Assembly (NCBI GenBank): GCA_038363925.1 | Contig: JAQQWL010000002.1 | Coordinates: 2,356,001-2,420,000 of the forward strand | From: Apiospora phragmitis | Taxonomy: Eukaryota > Ascomycota > Sordariomycetes > Amphisphaeriales > Apiosporaceae | DNA length: 64,000 nucleotides | Direction of reading: 5' to 3' | Shown: one piece after another, positions 22,160 through 33,528 of the stretch | How the letters are laid out: every line of letters begins with the position of its first letter | Position numbering within the stretch: the stretch's first letter is position 1 | The notes under the pieces: model-generated | Told to the model about the DNA's origin: nothing | Database searches by the model: none | What the model saw: only the letters and a program-made list of their open reading frames with translations | Position numbers and translations under genes: made by a program

Positions 22160-24995
22160 TCACTGGTATGAACGACTCCATCTGGCATTCTGAGGCATCC
22201 GGCCTAAGTTGGCGCTGACGCAAGGACCGGGACGGGTGGCTACGGCTGGGTTGGTACAAAGCATCCCGACTCGAGAGCCGAACTTGGATCCTCGAAGAGA
22301 CACCATATGCTTACGAATATGGGCAGCAACTATCTCGCGATGCTGGGGACTGGCATTGGTGAGGATGTACTGGATCAAATAATTGCCATACTGGTCGCTG
22401 GCAATATCAATCAGCGGGATTCGAGGTCGGTCCATGCGACCCTCGCAGACACGGTCAAGATAGCGAGCAAGAAACTCGGGACTACCGATCTTCAAACACT
22501 TCTCAACGACCTTTGATGCGTACTGATCCATGCTGTACTCGGCTGCAAAACGGATGACATGGTCAATAGCGCGGCTGCGGTCAGCAGGTGCACCATGCTC
22601 GCAAATATGTTGAATGCACCAATTTCCGAACTGCCCATGGGCAACGATGTCTATGTTCTGGAGCACCTCCTCGATGCAAGGTCGCTGTCCATATTTTTAG
22701 CCGCAATCCTCGGGGGGGTAATCTCATCTGCAGATATGTACATACCTTGTCCTCCTCGAGACAGTTTTCGAAGATGTTCTGGACGACCAAACTGCCAGTC
22801 TCGCCAAGGGCAACATCATGCCACATACCCTCCAAGGCATCGTTGACATACTTCATGATCTGAGGAGGGGACTCGGTCCATCGCAGTTCAAACAGCTTCT
22901 GCCAGACATGGCAAGCGTAGCGGTGAATGACGGTCTTGGGAATGTCGCGCAGCAGTTCGCCGACCATATGGCACTTGTAGTCCTCTGGCACGGAATCAAA
23001 GGCCTTCTGGATGACATGGCAGCCAAAAGGATCCATCGAAAGGTTCAGTGTATGACCACGAAGGGCCTCGGCAATCTTAATAACCTGCTCTGGGGTACCG
23101 TGCTCGAAGCAACGTTGCACGAGAAAGTTGCCGAAGCGGTTGACCATCAAAGCATGGGCCTGGAGGATGATCGCATCGACAATCTCGTACTTCTGATCCG
23201 GAGTGCCCACCTTGAGCTTCTGCTGGAGGAAGATGGAGGCCTGCTGATCATTGTTGCAGACAATCTTGTCGACAATGTACTTCCAGTTACAGTTGACGTT
23301 GCGGTCCAGAAGGCGACGGTAGTTCAGCGGTTCGGTCGTAGGCAAATAAGTTGGGCCTTCCGTTGCCAAAGGCTGCTAAATATCACGTCTCAGTGACGAT
23401 TCCCCAGTAACTAATGAAGCTAGAACCATAAATACGTACCTCGGTTTTCCATGGTCCTCCAGACGAAGATGAGGTAAACTCAGTGGCCAGGGGAGACAGG
23501 GGAGTGCCGACGGGAGCTTGTTGCTGGTTGGCATATGGTCCCATGCCCATCGGGTATTGGCCAGAACCGGGCATGTTCCCAGAGCCTGCATCGAAGGGCA
23601 TCTGACCATAGTTGTTGTAGCCGTTGCCATAACTGGACTGGCTGCCGAAGGATGACACACCAAAACGGCTATCGTGACTACGACCACCTCGTCGACCTCC
23701 TGGTGCTCGGACAGTCATGTCGTTGTAATCTGGGGGTTAGGCGATCGTTACGATACATATCGCCAGACGATCCGCTGTAGTTGACAGGGGGTTCCATGAA
23801 GCCTTGATGGCCGTTGCGGGGTCCCCAAGCTCCAGTATGGGGCATCTCATTGCCAGTGTAGCCGCTCTGGTTCTGAACGATGGCTTGACCAGGCCGAGAG
23901 CCATTGCCCCAGATAGCACGGGCTCGATTGAAGCCATTTGCCGAATAAGCCTCGCTGATATCTGAACGAGAGTCATCGAAACCGTTCCAGTGGTTAGCCT
24001 GTTCTCGATTCGGCTGAGAGGGAAGAATGGCACTTGGGCCAGCAATGGCAGGGCCGCTCGAGATTTCCTGGTCAGCAGCATAGTCACCTCCTGGGGCCGG
24101 CGGGCTAGAACCGAACTCGGGCTTAGCGGGCTGGCCCTTGAGGTTGTTGATCTCATTCTGTGCATCAGCCAAAGCCTTCTTCAAACGATTCACCTCATCT
24201 TCGCTAGACTGGCCACCATTCGTGGTGGCACTGGTTGGTCGAGTCGAGGGGGCAGTCGTGTTGAAGTCCTCCGTGGCTGGCGTAGGTGGCATCGAATGGC
24301 TGGCAAGGTGATGGCCTGGGTTCAAGTAGGAAACACTATGGGCGGCAAACTTGTACGCTTCTCCGTGCTTCTGCAGTTTGGCAGATTGTTCCGTGAGGTC
24401 AGCAAGGAGTCTATCCATAGAATTCGATTCGGGAGTGCCAGAAGCGTCCGAAGGACCGAGTGCATCGTGGTTCAGCTTCATCTTCTTCGCCAACTAGTTA
24501 GTATTCTGTTATCTTGGAGGAGAGAAGATGTGAAGACAAGGTGAGAGATGAGGCATCAAATGTGTTGGAACATGAACAACGTACCTTAGGACAGCTCTGA
24601 TTGACCAGAGAAGCCGTGGAGATAGTTGTCAATGCCTTCTTGAGAGACGGCTTTGCCACGGTCTGATCCTAAGTCGTAGAATGTCAATCCTATTCGATCA
24701 TCTGATGTACCTGCCTTGAAAGCTTGGGAATGTGGCAATTATTCTAGGTGGTGTTAAGGGGTGGGAGAGGATTGGTCGTCCAGGAATGGTGGAGGATGCA
24801 AACCCATAAGTAAATAGCTGCCTGCTTGAATGCTAGGCCAGATACGTGAGTGGGAATGGGGGGAAAATCAAACCTGCTTACCTCTGCAGCAGCCGAATCG
24901 GCATTGACAGGCATGATATTGTCCTCCATGGTCACGCTCTTGGATGCGAGAGGTCGACGGACGATAGGCGAGCCAGTGGAAGCGTTGCCAGCCAT
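22160..24995 (-). CDS. Pumilio-family (PUF) RNA-binding protein (frame break in exon 3)
   Basis: Five exons: 24995..24882, 24668..24585, 24493..23440, 23375..22746 and 22684..22160; introns of 213, 91, 64 and 61 bp, all phase 0. The N-terminal half is low-complexity (Ser/Gly/Asn/Gln) with a short coiled coil (SSEDEVNRLKKALADAQNEI). The C-terminal half contains PUF repeats, for example VNRFGNFLVQRCFEHGTPEQ, MDPFGCHVIQKAFDS, HGQFGNWCIQHICEHG, MDQYASKVVEKCL and SDQYGNYLIQYIL. PUF proteins bind UGUA-type elements in 3' UTRs and repress or localise mRNAs. Exon 3 is 1054 bp, one base too long; the frame before and after the C5 run (G5 on the plus strand, 23732-23736) differs by one. Removing that excess gives 801 aa. 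Exon 2 (84 bp) is the least certain. Confidence 0.88.
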
Positions 24996-26406
24996 CTTGA
25001 AGATGGATCTGCGGATTGTTGGACTTGATGTGGGATTTTCTGCACGTTTGATGACCTAACTTCTCAAAACAAGATTGTGAGATGGCATGAATAGCAAGCA
25101 GGATAGATCAAATACGAGGGGGGAAAGGGAAGAAGGGAGGGGAATCTCGGGTCTGGGGGGCAGGCAACTGAGTACCGTGACCGGAGATGAGGTGAGGTGG
25201 AAGATGGGACGAAGGTGAGAAGGAGATGTAGAGGTGACGAGAATTCTTTTGAGTACAGCTGTAGTGGGTTGCTGAAATTCGTCTCGGTACCCGTACTTTC
25301 TGGGATAGCTGCGTACAAGTAGAGGTAAGAGCTCTTGAGGGCCGTTCCTGCTTGTTCGTATGTCCCCAGGGAGGTGTTTAATAAACATGTTGAACAGCGA
25401 ACGGTTGACAGGTGCGTGGGCATGTAGGATAAGGCCCAACTAACAACCTCGAGCACTCATGTATTGATGGAAGTTGCTTTCAGAAATCTTCTCCTTGGGG
25501 TGATCATTCAGCAGTGCGCGGCCTCAACAGATGCATGCATCACGATCTAACCTTATACCACTTGGAAGCCATAGATACCTATCTTGTATACATGCAAGTA
25601 AGTGACAAGCCACACTGGCTGGGTTATAGCATCCAAGTGTCAGGGGAAGAGCACACTTCGATAATCAGGCCTAGCCTACCTACCTCCTAGATAAACAACG
25701 AGGGGTATATGCATCGACAACCACATTACAAATCATCCGGTACGACCCATTGCGAGTGATGTGTGCATGATGCACGCCTGGTTTAATTTTCGAGATAGAT
25801 GCACTAAAAGATGGCTACTCACTTGCCAGCGGCACGCAATGGGGTGGGACGATGTCCTCCTACATAGGAAAGGGATGTGCTTCCCAATAATAGTATGCTG
25901 GCCTGGGACCACCAGTGTCAGGTAAGGCAACGACGGGTGGCGGGCTTGGTAGAGTTGTTCTTTTTCACCACACCAAACTATCAAGACAAGAACAGTTGCA
26001 ACCGTTTCAATGAAGTGAGAATTCCTGGAGGGTTTTGTGAACATGGGGGTGATCAGCACGTTAGCATATGTTACTGGATTTAGCCATCAAGGGGTACACT
26101 CTCTACACCAAATAGTTAACATACCATGCACATCTACCATATCGAGACATGCATCTTTGTAGTACAGGTATAAGCCCGAATCCATACAGATTTGATGTAT
26201 AGTACCCTGGTTGTTCCCAACGATCGGCTTGGAGGCTGTACAAGCTTTACTCGTAGAGCCTGGCCGACACCAGCATTAGCCGCCCTTATCCGAACGCCCG
26301 AGCGAACATCTCTATATTTGCGAGCTGTATGAATCCGTAGAAAGTGCCGCCATATGCCTAGACTGTTGTACATATATCACAGGTCGTCATCATTCCGTGT
26401 AATCGC
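24996..26406. other. 1.4 kb intergenic region (PUF promoter side)
   Basis: Upstream of the PUF start and downstream of mS33. A purine-rich leader (GGGAAAGGGAAG-like on the plus strand, pyrimidine-rich on the transcribed strand) lies at 25080-25230. No gene seen. Confidence 0.5.
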
Positions 26407-26895
26407 TCATTTCTTTCCTTTCTCGTGCGGGGCTGATAGAGGTTAGCATTGCCGATGTGCGCTTGGATGTTGTTGCTTACCTGCTGGCGGAACTCTCTTC
26501 TTCTTCGGCGGCGCTTTTCCTCGTTGACGCCGGCTGTAGGTCCAATTAGCCTGGTGCTCGCAAACCCATCGTGGCCCAGATAGATACGAACCCTGCGAGA
26601 TACTCTTGCCAGTCCTCAAATTCCTCATTTTCGCCCTCCAACTCGAGATGCTTGAATTGCTTGAAAAGCTCTCTTATGCTCGGGCCCCTCGGGGGGTAGT
26701 ACTTGGCTAGCGAAGGTCCTCGTAATCGCTGTCGCAGGATTTTGTTGCCCATACGGATGCCATCAGGATTGTACGTCGTCGAGAAGATTTCGCATTGCGC
26801 CTGCAATTGATCAGTATTGGCATCTTGGCCATTAGAGCAGTAACCAGAGTACGGACCTTCATGAGGCTCAATAACCTCGCTCGCGGCACTGCCAT
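26407..26895 (-). CDS. RSM27: Mitochondrial small-subunit ribosomal protein mS33 (Rsm27)
   Basis: Four exons: 26895..26857, 26800..26592, 26533..26481 and 26432..26407, giving 108 aa, the family's usual size. The phases agree throughout and the total is 327 bp. The protein begins MAVPRARLLSLMK, then AQCEIFSTTYNPDGIRMGNK, ILRQRLRGPSLAKYYPPRGP and FEDWQEYLAG, and ends with a very basic tail (RRQRGKAPPKKKRVPPA, then APHEKGKK). These match mS33, a component of the mitoribosomal small-subunit head. The second intron has a GTTCGT donor, weaker than the rest. The last intron has a GCTAAC branch site 13 bases before its acceptor, and the final exon is only 26 bp, so this gene is easily missed by automatic annotation. 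Confidence 0.9.
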
Positions 26896-27573
26896 TTTGT
26901 CTAGAGCATGGAACAGTGAGTTGTAAAGTTGCAGTCAGGTCGTCGCTAACTAAATTCAACGTACTCCGTACCTCGACGCCCAAGCTGCGCTGGCGAACCA
27001 ATCGATAAAATGGGACCCACATCACGGTACGTTTGATTGGCTCAACCTTAATTCTTCGCTGCACAATGTCGGACTCAAATCATCTAGGAGAAGAGTATGC
27101 CTTCGTCGATATCTTTTCCTACCATAGCAGGCTAATAAGCATTTTAGTCATGGATAAATACTTGCAGACTAAATCAGCATCTGCGGGCTGTCGTACTGTT
27201 CTACAATTGAAGCAAAATTACTTGACGTTCATGATTTCTCAATGTTAATTCAATGTAATCCACCCTGTATCCATGCTTACCTAGGCACCCTATCTCCGTA
27301 CATTATTTCGATATCCAAGTACCTTTTGGCAAATAATTATTCCAGTAGATAGGTAAGTACCTACATCTTACTGTTTTTCCAACGGTCGGCTATTTCAGTT
27401 TAATAGCAGTCGGCTGTTCCGATCTACGGTTATTCATTCAATATTCCAGTGTACGATTGTTTCACCGTTGGCTCGTGCGTCAGCAACGTACCTAATCCAG
27501 CTCAGTTGGCATTATCTTTGTTGTTCTGAGCAAGGCTGACTTCCCGCCTTTGTCGTTTGCGCACTTATCAGCG
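26896..27573. other. Divergent promoter region
   Basis: Head-to-head spacer between mS33 and RNase III. It contains short TACCTA/TAGGTA-type motifs around 27290-27365 that recur in intergenic DNA of this window. No gene seen. Confidence 0.5.
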
Positions 27574-28611
27574 ATGTTTAAACGGCAATTTTCGGAGATT
27601 TCTGGCGATTGTGCCAATGCCAACGCCAATAAATCCCTGAAGCTGGATGAGCCACAAAACCCGAGAGAATGTCTGAACGTTCCTGCACCTACTGCCCTTA
27701 CTGCGTGGACGCCAAGTGACATAGGCTCAAGTAACCCTCCTCTTCCTTCTATCAACGACCCTGTGTTGGACAAAGCAGCTTTCACCCACTCTGGGATGGT
27801 ATCCAAGCCTGGGGATATGAGCTATGAGAGGCTCGAGTGGGTTGGTGACGCCTACCTCGAGATGTTCGCAACGAGCTTCATCTACCAGACGTTCCCCAAA
27901 CTACCGGCGGGAAGGTGCTCTCAATATCGTGAGTCCCTGGTCAAGAATGAGACGCTTTCCAAGTACACCAAAGCTTATGGGCTGGACAAACGTATCATCT
28001 TTCCCCCGGAATTCGACTTCGGAAGCAATGTCAATGGACAAGGCGCTAAGGCAAAGACACACAAAAAGGTTCTCGGGGACATATTCGAGGCCTACGTTGC
28101 TGCTGTCATATTGGGCGATCCGGAATCCGGCCTGGTGCGTGCCTCAACGTGGATGAAGGCACTCTGGGGCAGAGAGCTTGCCAAGGAGATTAAAACCGAA
28201 TACAACACCCGTCAGCGTTCTCAACAAGCTGGTACAAACACAGCTTCTTGCGATGCTCCATCAACTTCTGCAACTCTGATACCTACACCTGCACCTGCTA
28301 CCTCAGTGGATGTCCATCCCAAGACCAGATTGACTCAGACAATCGGCACGAAAGGAGTCCGGATCTATTACCTGGATGAGAATGAGTCCGTGGACAAGAA
28401 ATCAAAACAGCGCAAGTTCACGGTAGGTGCCTATGTAGATGCTTGGGGTGAAAGCAAAGTACAGCTGGGCACCGGCACTGCCCTTTCCAAAACAGAGGCT
28501 GGGGCCAAAGCGGCCCAGAATGCGTTGGAGAACAAGAAGCTCATGAGAAAGTATGAGCAGAAGAAGAAGGAGTTGGAGGATGCTATGAAGGCTCAGTTAC
28601 AGTACGACTAA
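27574..28611 (+). CDS. RNT1: Ribonuclease III (Rnt1-like): RNase III domain plus dsRBD
   Basis: Single exon, 345 aa from the ATG at 27574 (MFKRQFSEISGDC); the frame is open a little further upstream without an ATG. The RNase III domain spans about 60-190, with signature ERLEWVGDAYLE (E85, D92) and the second acidic pair in KVLGDIFEAYVAAV (D169, E172), so the catalytic residues are intact, unlike the mitoribosomal relatives mL44 and mL57. A Ser/Thr/Ala/Pro-rich linker leads to a double-stranded RNA-binding domain (about 255-330, with GTALSKTEAGAKAAQNALEN) and a Lys/Glu-rich helix. Yeast Rnt1 processes pre-rRNA, snRNA and snoRNA precursors in the nucleus. The lack of a helicase or PAZ domain excludes a Dicer. 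Confidence 0.92.
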   Translation: MFKRQFSEISGDCANANANKSLKLDEPQNPRECLNVPAPTALTAWTPSDIGSSNPPLPSINDPVLDKAAFTHSGMVSKPGDMSYERLEWVGDAYLEMFATSFIYQTFPKLPAGRCSQYRESLVKNETLSKYTKAYGLDKRIIFPPEFDFGSNVNGQGAKAKTHKKVLGDIFEAYVAAVILGDPESGLVRASTWMKALWGRELAKEIKTEYNTRQRSQQAGTNTASCDAPSTSATLIPTPAPATSVDVHPKTRLTQTIGTKGVRIYYLDENESVDKKSKQRKFTVGAYVDAWGESKVQLGTGTALSKTEAGAKAAQNALENKKLMRKYEQKKKELEDAMKAQLQYD

Positions 28612-29906
28612 GGTGTCAATAATACTACATGTATGTACATGCATGTGTGTAACTGTGTCTGACTGCTCCCATGTCATCTTTGCCAGCCTCAAGTAGAACC
28701 AACGATCTACCGTATACTGGAATAACAAATTGCGAAGCACTTCCATGTTGAATAAATGTGGAATAAATAGTGCGACAGCATCTAATCCGCAGCAGAAGCA
28801 ACGATGAACAACGTTAGAAAGACCTCTTGATTCCGCTTTAGTCGTATATTCAACTTGTGCCGGTTGGTATGAAACATTGAATCGGCTTCCTTTGCTAGGG
28901 CATGGCAGCAGCGGCTTCATGTCCTCTATATGCCACTAGATGGCACTTCGACGGTAGACCATGTAGTCATATACGAAGCCCATAGAGAATTCTTTGGGCA
29001 GGTAGATGGAGTCGTGATACGTGTAATGCGTTTGGGGCCAGTTGGACCTCTATTGACAATATTGTTCCAGACCTCAAATGCAGTACATTTATTGGGTTTT
29101 ATTTGCAGATTTTAACAGCCCCAAGCTCAAGCCCTAGGTTGAGGGCATTACGAACAACACGGTAGGTAGTTTATATCAAATCGAGAACGGCTTCATTTTC
29201 ACGTGTACCTCGGGATCAGTCACGAGACCCCACGACAAGGGGTCATCGAATCTGTAGCCCTATCAAGTCACAAGTGACGCAGATGTTGGGGGGCCCAAGG
29301 GCGGCCCTGCCAAGCGTCCTTTTGCGCCAAGGCATTGGAGACTGGAGATTTGCTGTCACTGCAAGCCCGCTAGGTGTGCCGTACCCCGGATTCTGGTACC
29401 TAATTGATTGATGCTGGATAACATTCGACGCTTGGATCATTAGGTACCTAACCAACCCAACCTACCTGGGTATTGAATGTTTGAATACATTGATCACGCT
29501 TATGCTTTCCCTATCAGACTGTTACAACTCCTGGGAGTCATACAAGACTGATCTTGAGTGATTGTTTGCTTCGGCCTTTTTTGATCGTACCTATTTAATT
29601 TGTGTCGCGCTGTACGACTTGCAACCATCATTCTTGAGCTATCGGTGCTTGAGCCCGCGTAACGTTGCCGCTGCTGTCCGCTGTTTGTACTTGCCTCCTA
29701 CTTTTACCCAAACTTCGTAAGGTTGAGAAAGAGCCCTGTCGCCACTCGTTTCCGGGGGTGTCCGTCTTACACGTACACTTGCATTGATCCTCGGCTCCAC
29801 CAAGCACTAGGTCGCGATAAGAGAGCCGCAAAGCCCAACTTCATTACTACATGCCACTACATGCTCCCGCTCTCTCAACGCATGTTGGGGCGACTATCGA
29901 GTCTCG
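28612..29906. other. 1.3 kb intergenic region
   Basis: Between RNase III (3' end) and the acyl-CoA-binding gene (5' end). No recognised feature; short TAGGTACCTA-type motifs near 29390-29470. Confidence 0.5.
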
Positions 29907-31013
29907 ATGGCCGACTCAGTTGGTAAGTAGCTCTACCGTGGCTTTCGACAGCAGATTATGCAAGCAGGGCGCCGTGTCGTCAAACGAGTTTCCCCCATTC
30001 ACAGGCTAGGGCCTAAGACTCCAAGCATGAACTAACAATGTCCGTGATCAATCTAGACCGAGTCTTCGTTCATGCGCTCAACACCGTGAAACGAGTCCCC
30101 AGGACCGGCGCATCGCGGCCGCCCGCGAGCGACCGACTTCGGCTATATGGACTCTATAAACAGGCGATGGAGGGGGATGTGGACGGCGTGATGGAGCGGC
30201 CGTCCGCAGCAACCCTCGGAAGTGGTGTCAACAGCGACGAACTACAACGAGAGAAGGACAAATGGGATGCATGGAATGCGCAACGAGGAATTAGCCGGAC
30301 CGAGGCCAAGAGGAGATACATCGAGGCGCTTATCGAAACCATGCACCGATATGCCACGACACCGTGAGTTAGCCCGCTTCCAAAATGAAGACATCACGAC
30401 CTGTCGGAGAAACTTTGGATGGTCTCGACTGGTGGCTAACAAGAAGAACAGAGATGCCAGAGAACTAGTATCAGAACTCGAATTCGTGTGGGGCCAGATC
30501 AAGAATAATAGCTCGTCCACGTCGGACTCTTCGCCAAAAAGGACCAGGTCGACCGAGCCGCGAACGTTTGCCCAACCGACGACCGGGACAGAAGGGCCGA
30601 TGAAGGTGCTGAGCCCGATGAGCGAGGATGATGCCGCAGAACAGGAGTACCGGGAACAACACCAAGGGGACGAAGAAGGCGAGGGCGAGGGGGACAACGA
30701 GTACGTCAAGAAAGGCGACAAGTGGTCGCGGAAAGTAGAAAGAGCCTTGGTATGTCTCTCGGCCGAAGTCGCGGCCTTACGCGAACAGATAACAGCTGGG
30801 AGAGAGTGGCGATCAAAGAAAGAGAAGACCTTCAGGGCCCGGATCAGCTGGCTGGGGTGGCTCATTCTCAAGCACATGATTGCCGACAGCGTGATACTGT
30901 GCGTCGTACTTCTTTGGATGAGGAGGCGGAAAGATAGGAGGTTGGAGGACTTGGTGCGGTCCGCTCTCAAGCTGGCTCGCGAATACGCGAGAAACGTGTT
31001 GCCATCAAGGTGA
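29907..31013 (+). CDS. ACBD5/Atg37-like acyl-CoA-binding membrane protein
   Basis: Three exons: 29907..29922 (only 16 bp), 30057..30363 and 30452..31013, giving 294 aa. An ATG at 30038 could start the second exon's frame, but splicing the tiny first exon to DRVFVHALNTVKR produces MADSVDRVFVHALNTVKR, the usual start of this family, and a CTAAC branch site precedes the acceptor. The acyl-CoA-binding domain (1-110) has LRLYGLYKQAMEGDV and KWDAWNAQRGISRTEAKRRY. An acidic disordered region, a coiled segment (KVERALVCLSAEVAALREQI) and a C-terminal membrane anchor (LILKHMIADSVILCVVLLWM) followed by basic residues complete the tail-anchored layout. Such proteins sit in the peroxisome membrane, bind long-chain acyl-CoA and support pexophagy or organelle contacts. 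Confidence 0.88.
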
Positions 31014-32214
31014 AGGAGACAATTCGGGGCTCTAGGAACATTCAAGTATCGCGCCAATCATCCCTGCTGCCCCAGACAATATGGTTTGGTTCGGGGTGAT
31101 ACTGCAGTTTCTCGGTATTAGTACTGAGTATCTGTCTACCCCAAGATTTGTTTTCGGACTACTAGGCGCTTTCAGGTCTACCAGGCGTCTTAAGCGTTGC
31201 TGGTCATCAATATGGATGCCCCTACTTATTGATCATCAACTGCCAGGGCCTAACTCTGCCCCGGCTTCTCCCCACCGGCACAAACAGGGAATCATGATTA
31301 GATGATGTCGGACTTCTTAGACTCTCTCAGTTCAGGCGTGGAAAGGGTTGCTGAGATTCCCGGGCTGTACAGTACGTGTTACGACGACGTTTATTTTACG
31401 CAGATGCAATGACATACATAAGTACATAAACTTACAAGTACATATCTCTAGATACTCCTAGGTATATATAATACAACTTTCAGATACCCTTCTAGGTTGG
31501 ATTTGGCGAGTTTCGAGACTGCTATTCTGATTAAATCCTTTTTGCTTACTTGGCCAGAAGCGACGGCATCTTTGAAAGAGCCCGTGGCAGGCCAAGTATG
31601 ACTTTGCCCCGTGTTTACTGGGGATACTGTAATTTACATGCAGGGTATCTAGAGTATGGCAGGAAGGAAAGTATCTACCTACATAATACAGAATTGGAGT
31701 CAAGTCAACTTGTCTTGCCTTTGTAGTGACATCTACGACCCTGATTACCTAAGTGGGCTCTTTAGGTAAGTAGGTGGGGTGGGATCTCTCTCCTTGTAAA
31801 ATACTCTCGACTTATAAGGCTACTTTATCCAATCCAACATTCTCGGAAGGACAATTGTTGGGGTTGACGACTTCTACTGGGACAATTGATTGATACCTAT
31901 TTGGTTTGCTTGGCTGAAGGCCCCTTTACTGGCGACGGGGAAACAGCACTAGCCGAGACTGATTTGGCCCGTCTCATAGGTCGGACGGATCGTGGTACGA
32001 AGTGAGTGTGCAGTGTGGCACAGGTTTCCGGTCAAATCGTCAACTTTGGGCTTCCTAAGCGATACAAGCCTTCAGAGTCTGAATTACCACCGTTCAGTTC
32101 AGAGCCCGGTTTTTAGATAGAGGGTGGACTGCCATTTGTCCGATCTTCCCGCCTTGACAATCCCGCATCGAGGTTCTGTCTCTATCCGTGGTGTGACGGA
32201 TCCATCCACCCACC
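31014..32214. other. 1.2 kb intergenic region
   Basis: No coding evidence. AT-rich around 31380-31480 and 31630-31700, with TACCTA/AAGTAGGTA motifs. It serves as the promoter side of the next gene. Confidence 0.5.
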
Positions 32215-32320
32215 ATGCCCATCCGCGACGGCTCCCCGCCCGCCCCGGCCCGGAGCAGAGATGACTCGGAAGACGAGGACTCGGACGAGGACCATGCCAA
32301 CGGAAAGCGCAATGCCGGGG

Positions 32321-32352
<32 letters not shown>

Positions 32353-33252
32353 GATCCAAACAACACCACCAGCAACGACGCCATCCCGCAAATGACGGGC
32401 TGGGCGCCCGCCATGTTCGTCCCGGCCAAGTTCGACTACACACAGCCGCAGCAGACCGAAGAGCAGGAGAAGGCGCAGCCCCCGCACCAGCGGCTCAACG
32501 ACCTGCTGGCGGACCTCGACGCCCACGCCGCGGCCGTGCGGTCCAACTACGCCTGGATGGTCGCGCGCGAAGCGCGGCGCGTCCAGCAGGTCACGGTGCA
32601 GGGCGAGGCCCGCATCCTCGCGACGGGCCAGCCGCCGCGGCGCTCCAAGCGGCTCGCGCCCAGCGCCGGCGACGAGGCCGCGCTGCTGCGGAACATGGCG
32701 AAGGTGCCCGACGAGCTTCTGCTGCTGCAGCAGCAGCAACGTCGTGCCAATAATCTCAATACGATCCCCGCCTTCCGTCGGCCTTCTTATGATCGTACTA
32801 ATAGCAATAACATCGTCAATAACGGTGCCGGCGCGGCAGCGACGGCCGTGAATCCCGCTACCGCGTCGTCCCGCTACGAGGTTTCCCGGACCTTCTCGTA
32901 TCGCGAGGTCTCCGCGCTCCCTGTAGACCCGCGTGACACGCCGCGCGAGGCCGCCGTCACTAGTATTCTGAATGTCGCTAGAAACGCCATGCATACTGCT
33001 GACTGGTACTCGAGCGTCTACCAGAAGAGGAGGAACGACAAGATCACGGGCTACGTGAGTGAGAAGGCTAGGAGCTTTGCTCAGCAAGATATGGGGTCCG
33101 GACATGATGGCATGATCAAAGCTACTTCGTCTGTGGCGGCGACACCCGCGAGCACGAGTGGCGGTCCGACGAGGAGAGTGAGCTTTGGTGGATTAGATGG
33201 GACTGATGACCCGGGTAATGATGGTGGTGATATGTCTATGGACCTCGACTAA
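32215..33252 (+). CDS. Hypothetical Ser/Gln-rich protein, fungal-specific
   Basis: Single exon, 345 aa. Not recognised. It begins MPIRDGSPPAPARSRDDSED with an acidic, disordered N-terminus, a run of ten Ser encoded by (AGC)10, a short motif GWAPAMFVPAKFDYTQP, a predicted helical block (RLNDLLADLDAHAAAVRSNY), a basic patch PRRSKRLAP that could act as a nuclear signal, a Gln run, and a C-terminal ordered-looking segment (AVTSILNVARNAMHTADWYS) before an acidic end. Codon use is GC-rich and gene-like for most of its length. The opposite strand is also open for 307 codons, which I regard as a shadow of high GC3 content. Function unknown. Confidence 0.7.
32322..32351 (+). repeat. (AGC)10 trinucleotide repeat, coding for Ser10
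   Basis: Uninterrupted AGC units inside the hypothetical protein gene. Likely length-polymorphic between strains. Confidence 0.9.
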
Positions 33253-33528
33253 TGAGGACATGAAAAATATCCACCCGGATCAGGAAGAACTAAGACGACT
33301 TGGAACGTGTACGCTAGAGAGTTGTGTTGATGATACCCGGGGCTATAGTTGCCAGACTGGTTTCCTGTTTGAGTTTGCACTTTTACTACAGCGGCCCAGC
33401 ATGAAATAAATAGAGAACACAACAAAAACATGTATGCATTGGAGAATACTGATTTGATTCATTTGTTTTAGATTTGTAACAGTTTTCTTTTACGTTTGGT
33501 GACTATATACTTAAGTACGCACCTCTCA

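Noticed and set aside
32182..33105. 307-codon minus-strand frame opposite the Ser/Gln-rich gene
   Set aside because: Arg/Gly/Val-rich antisense frame produced by high GC at third positions; the plus-strand frame has better composition and normal ends.
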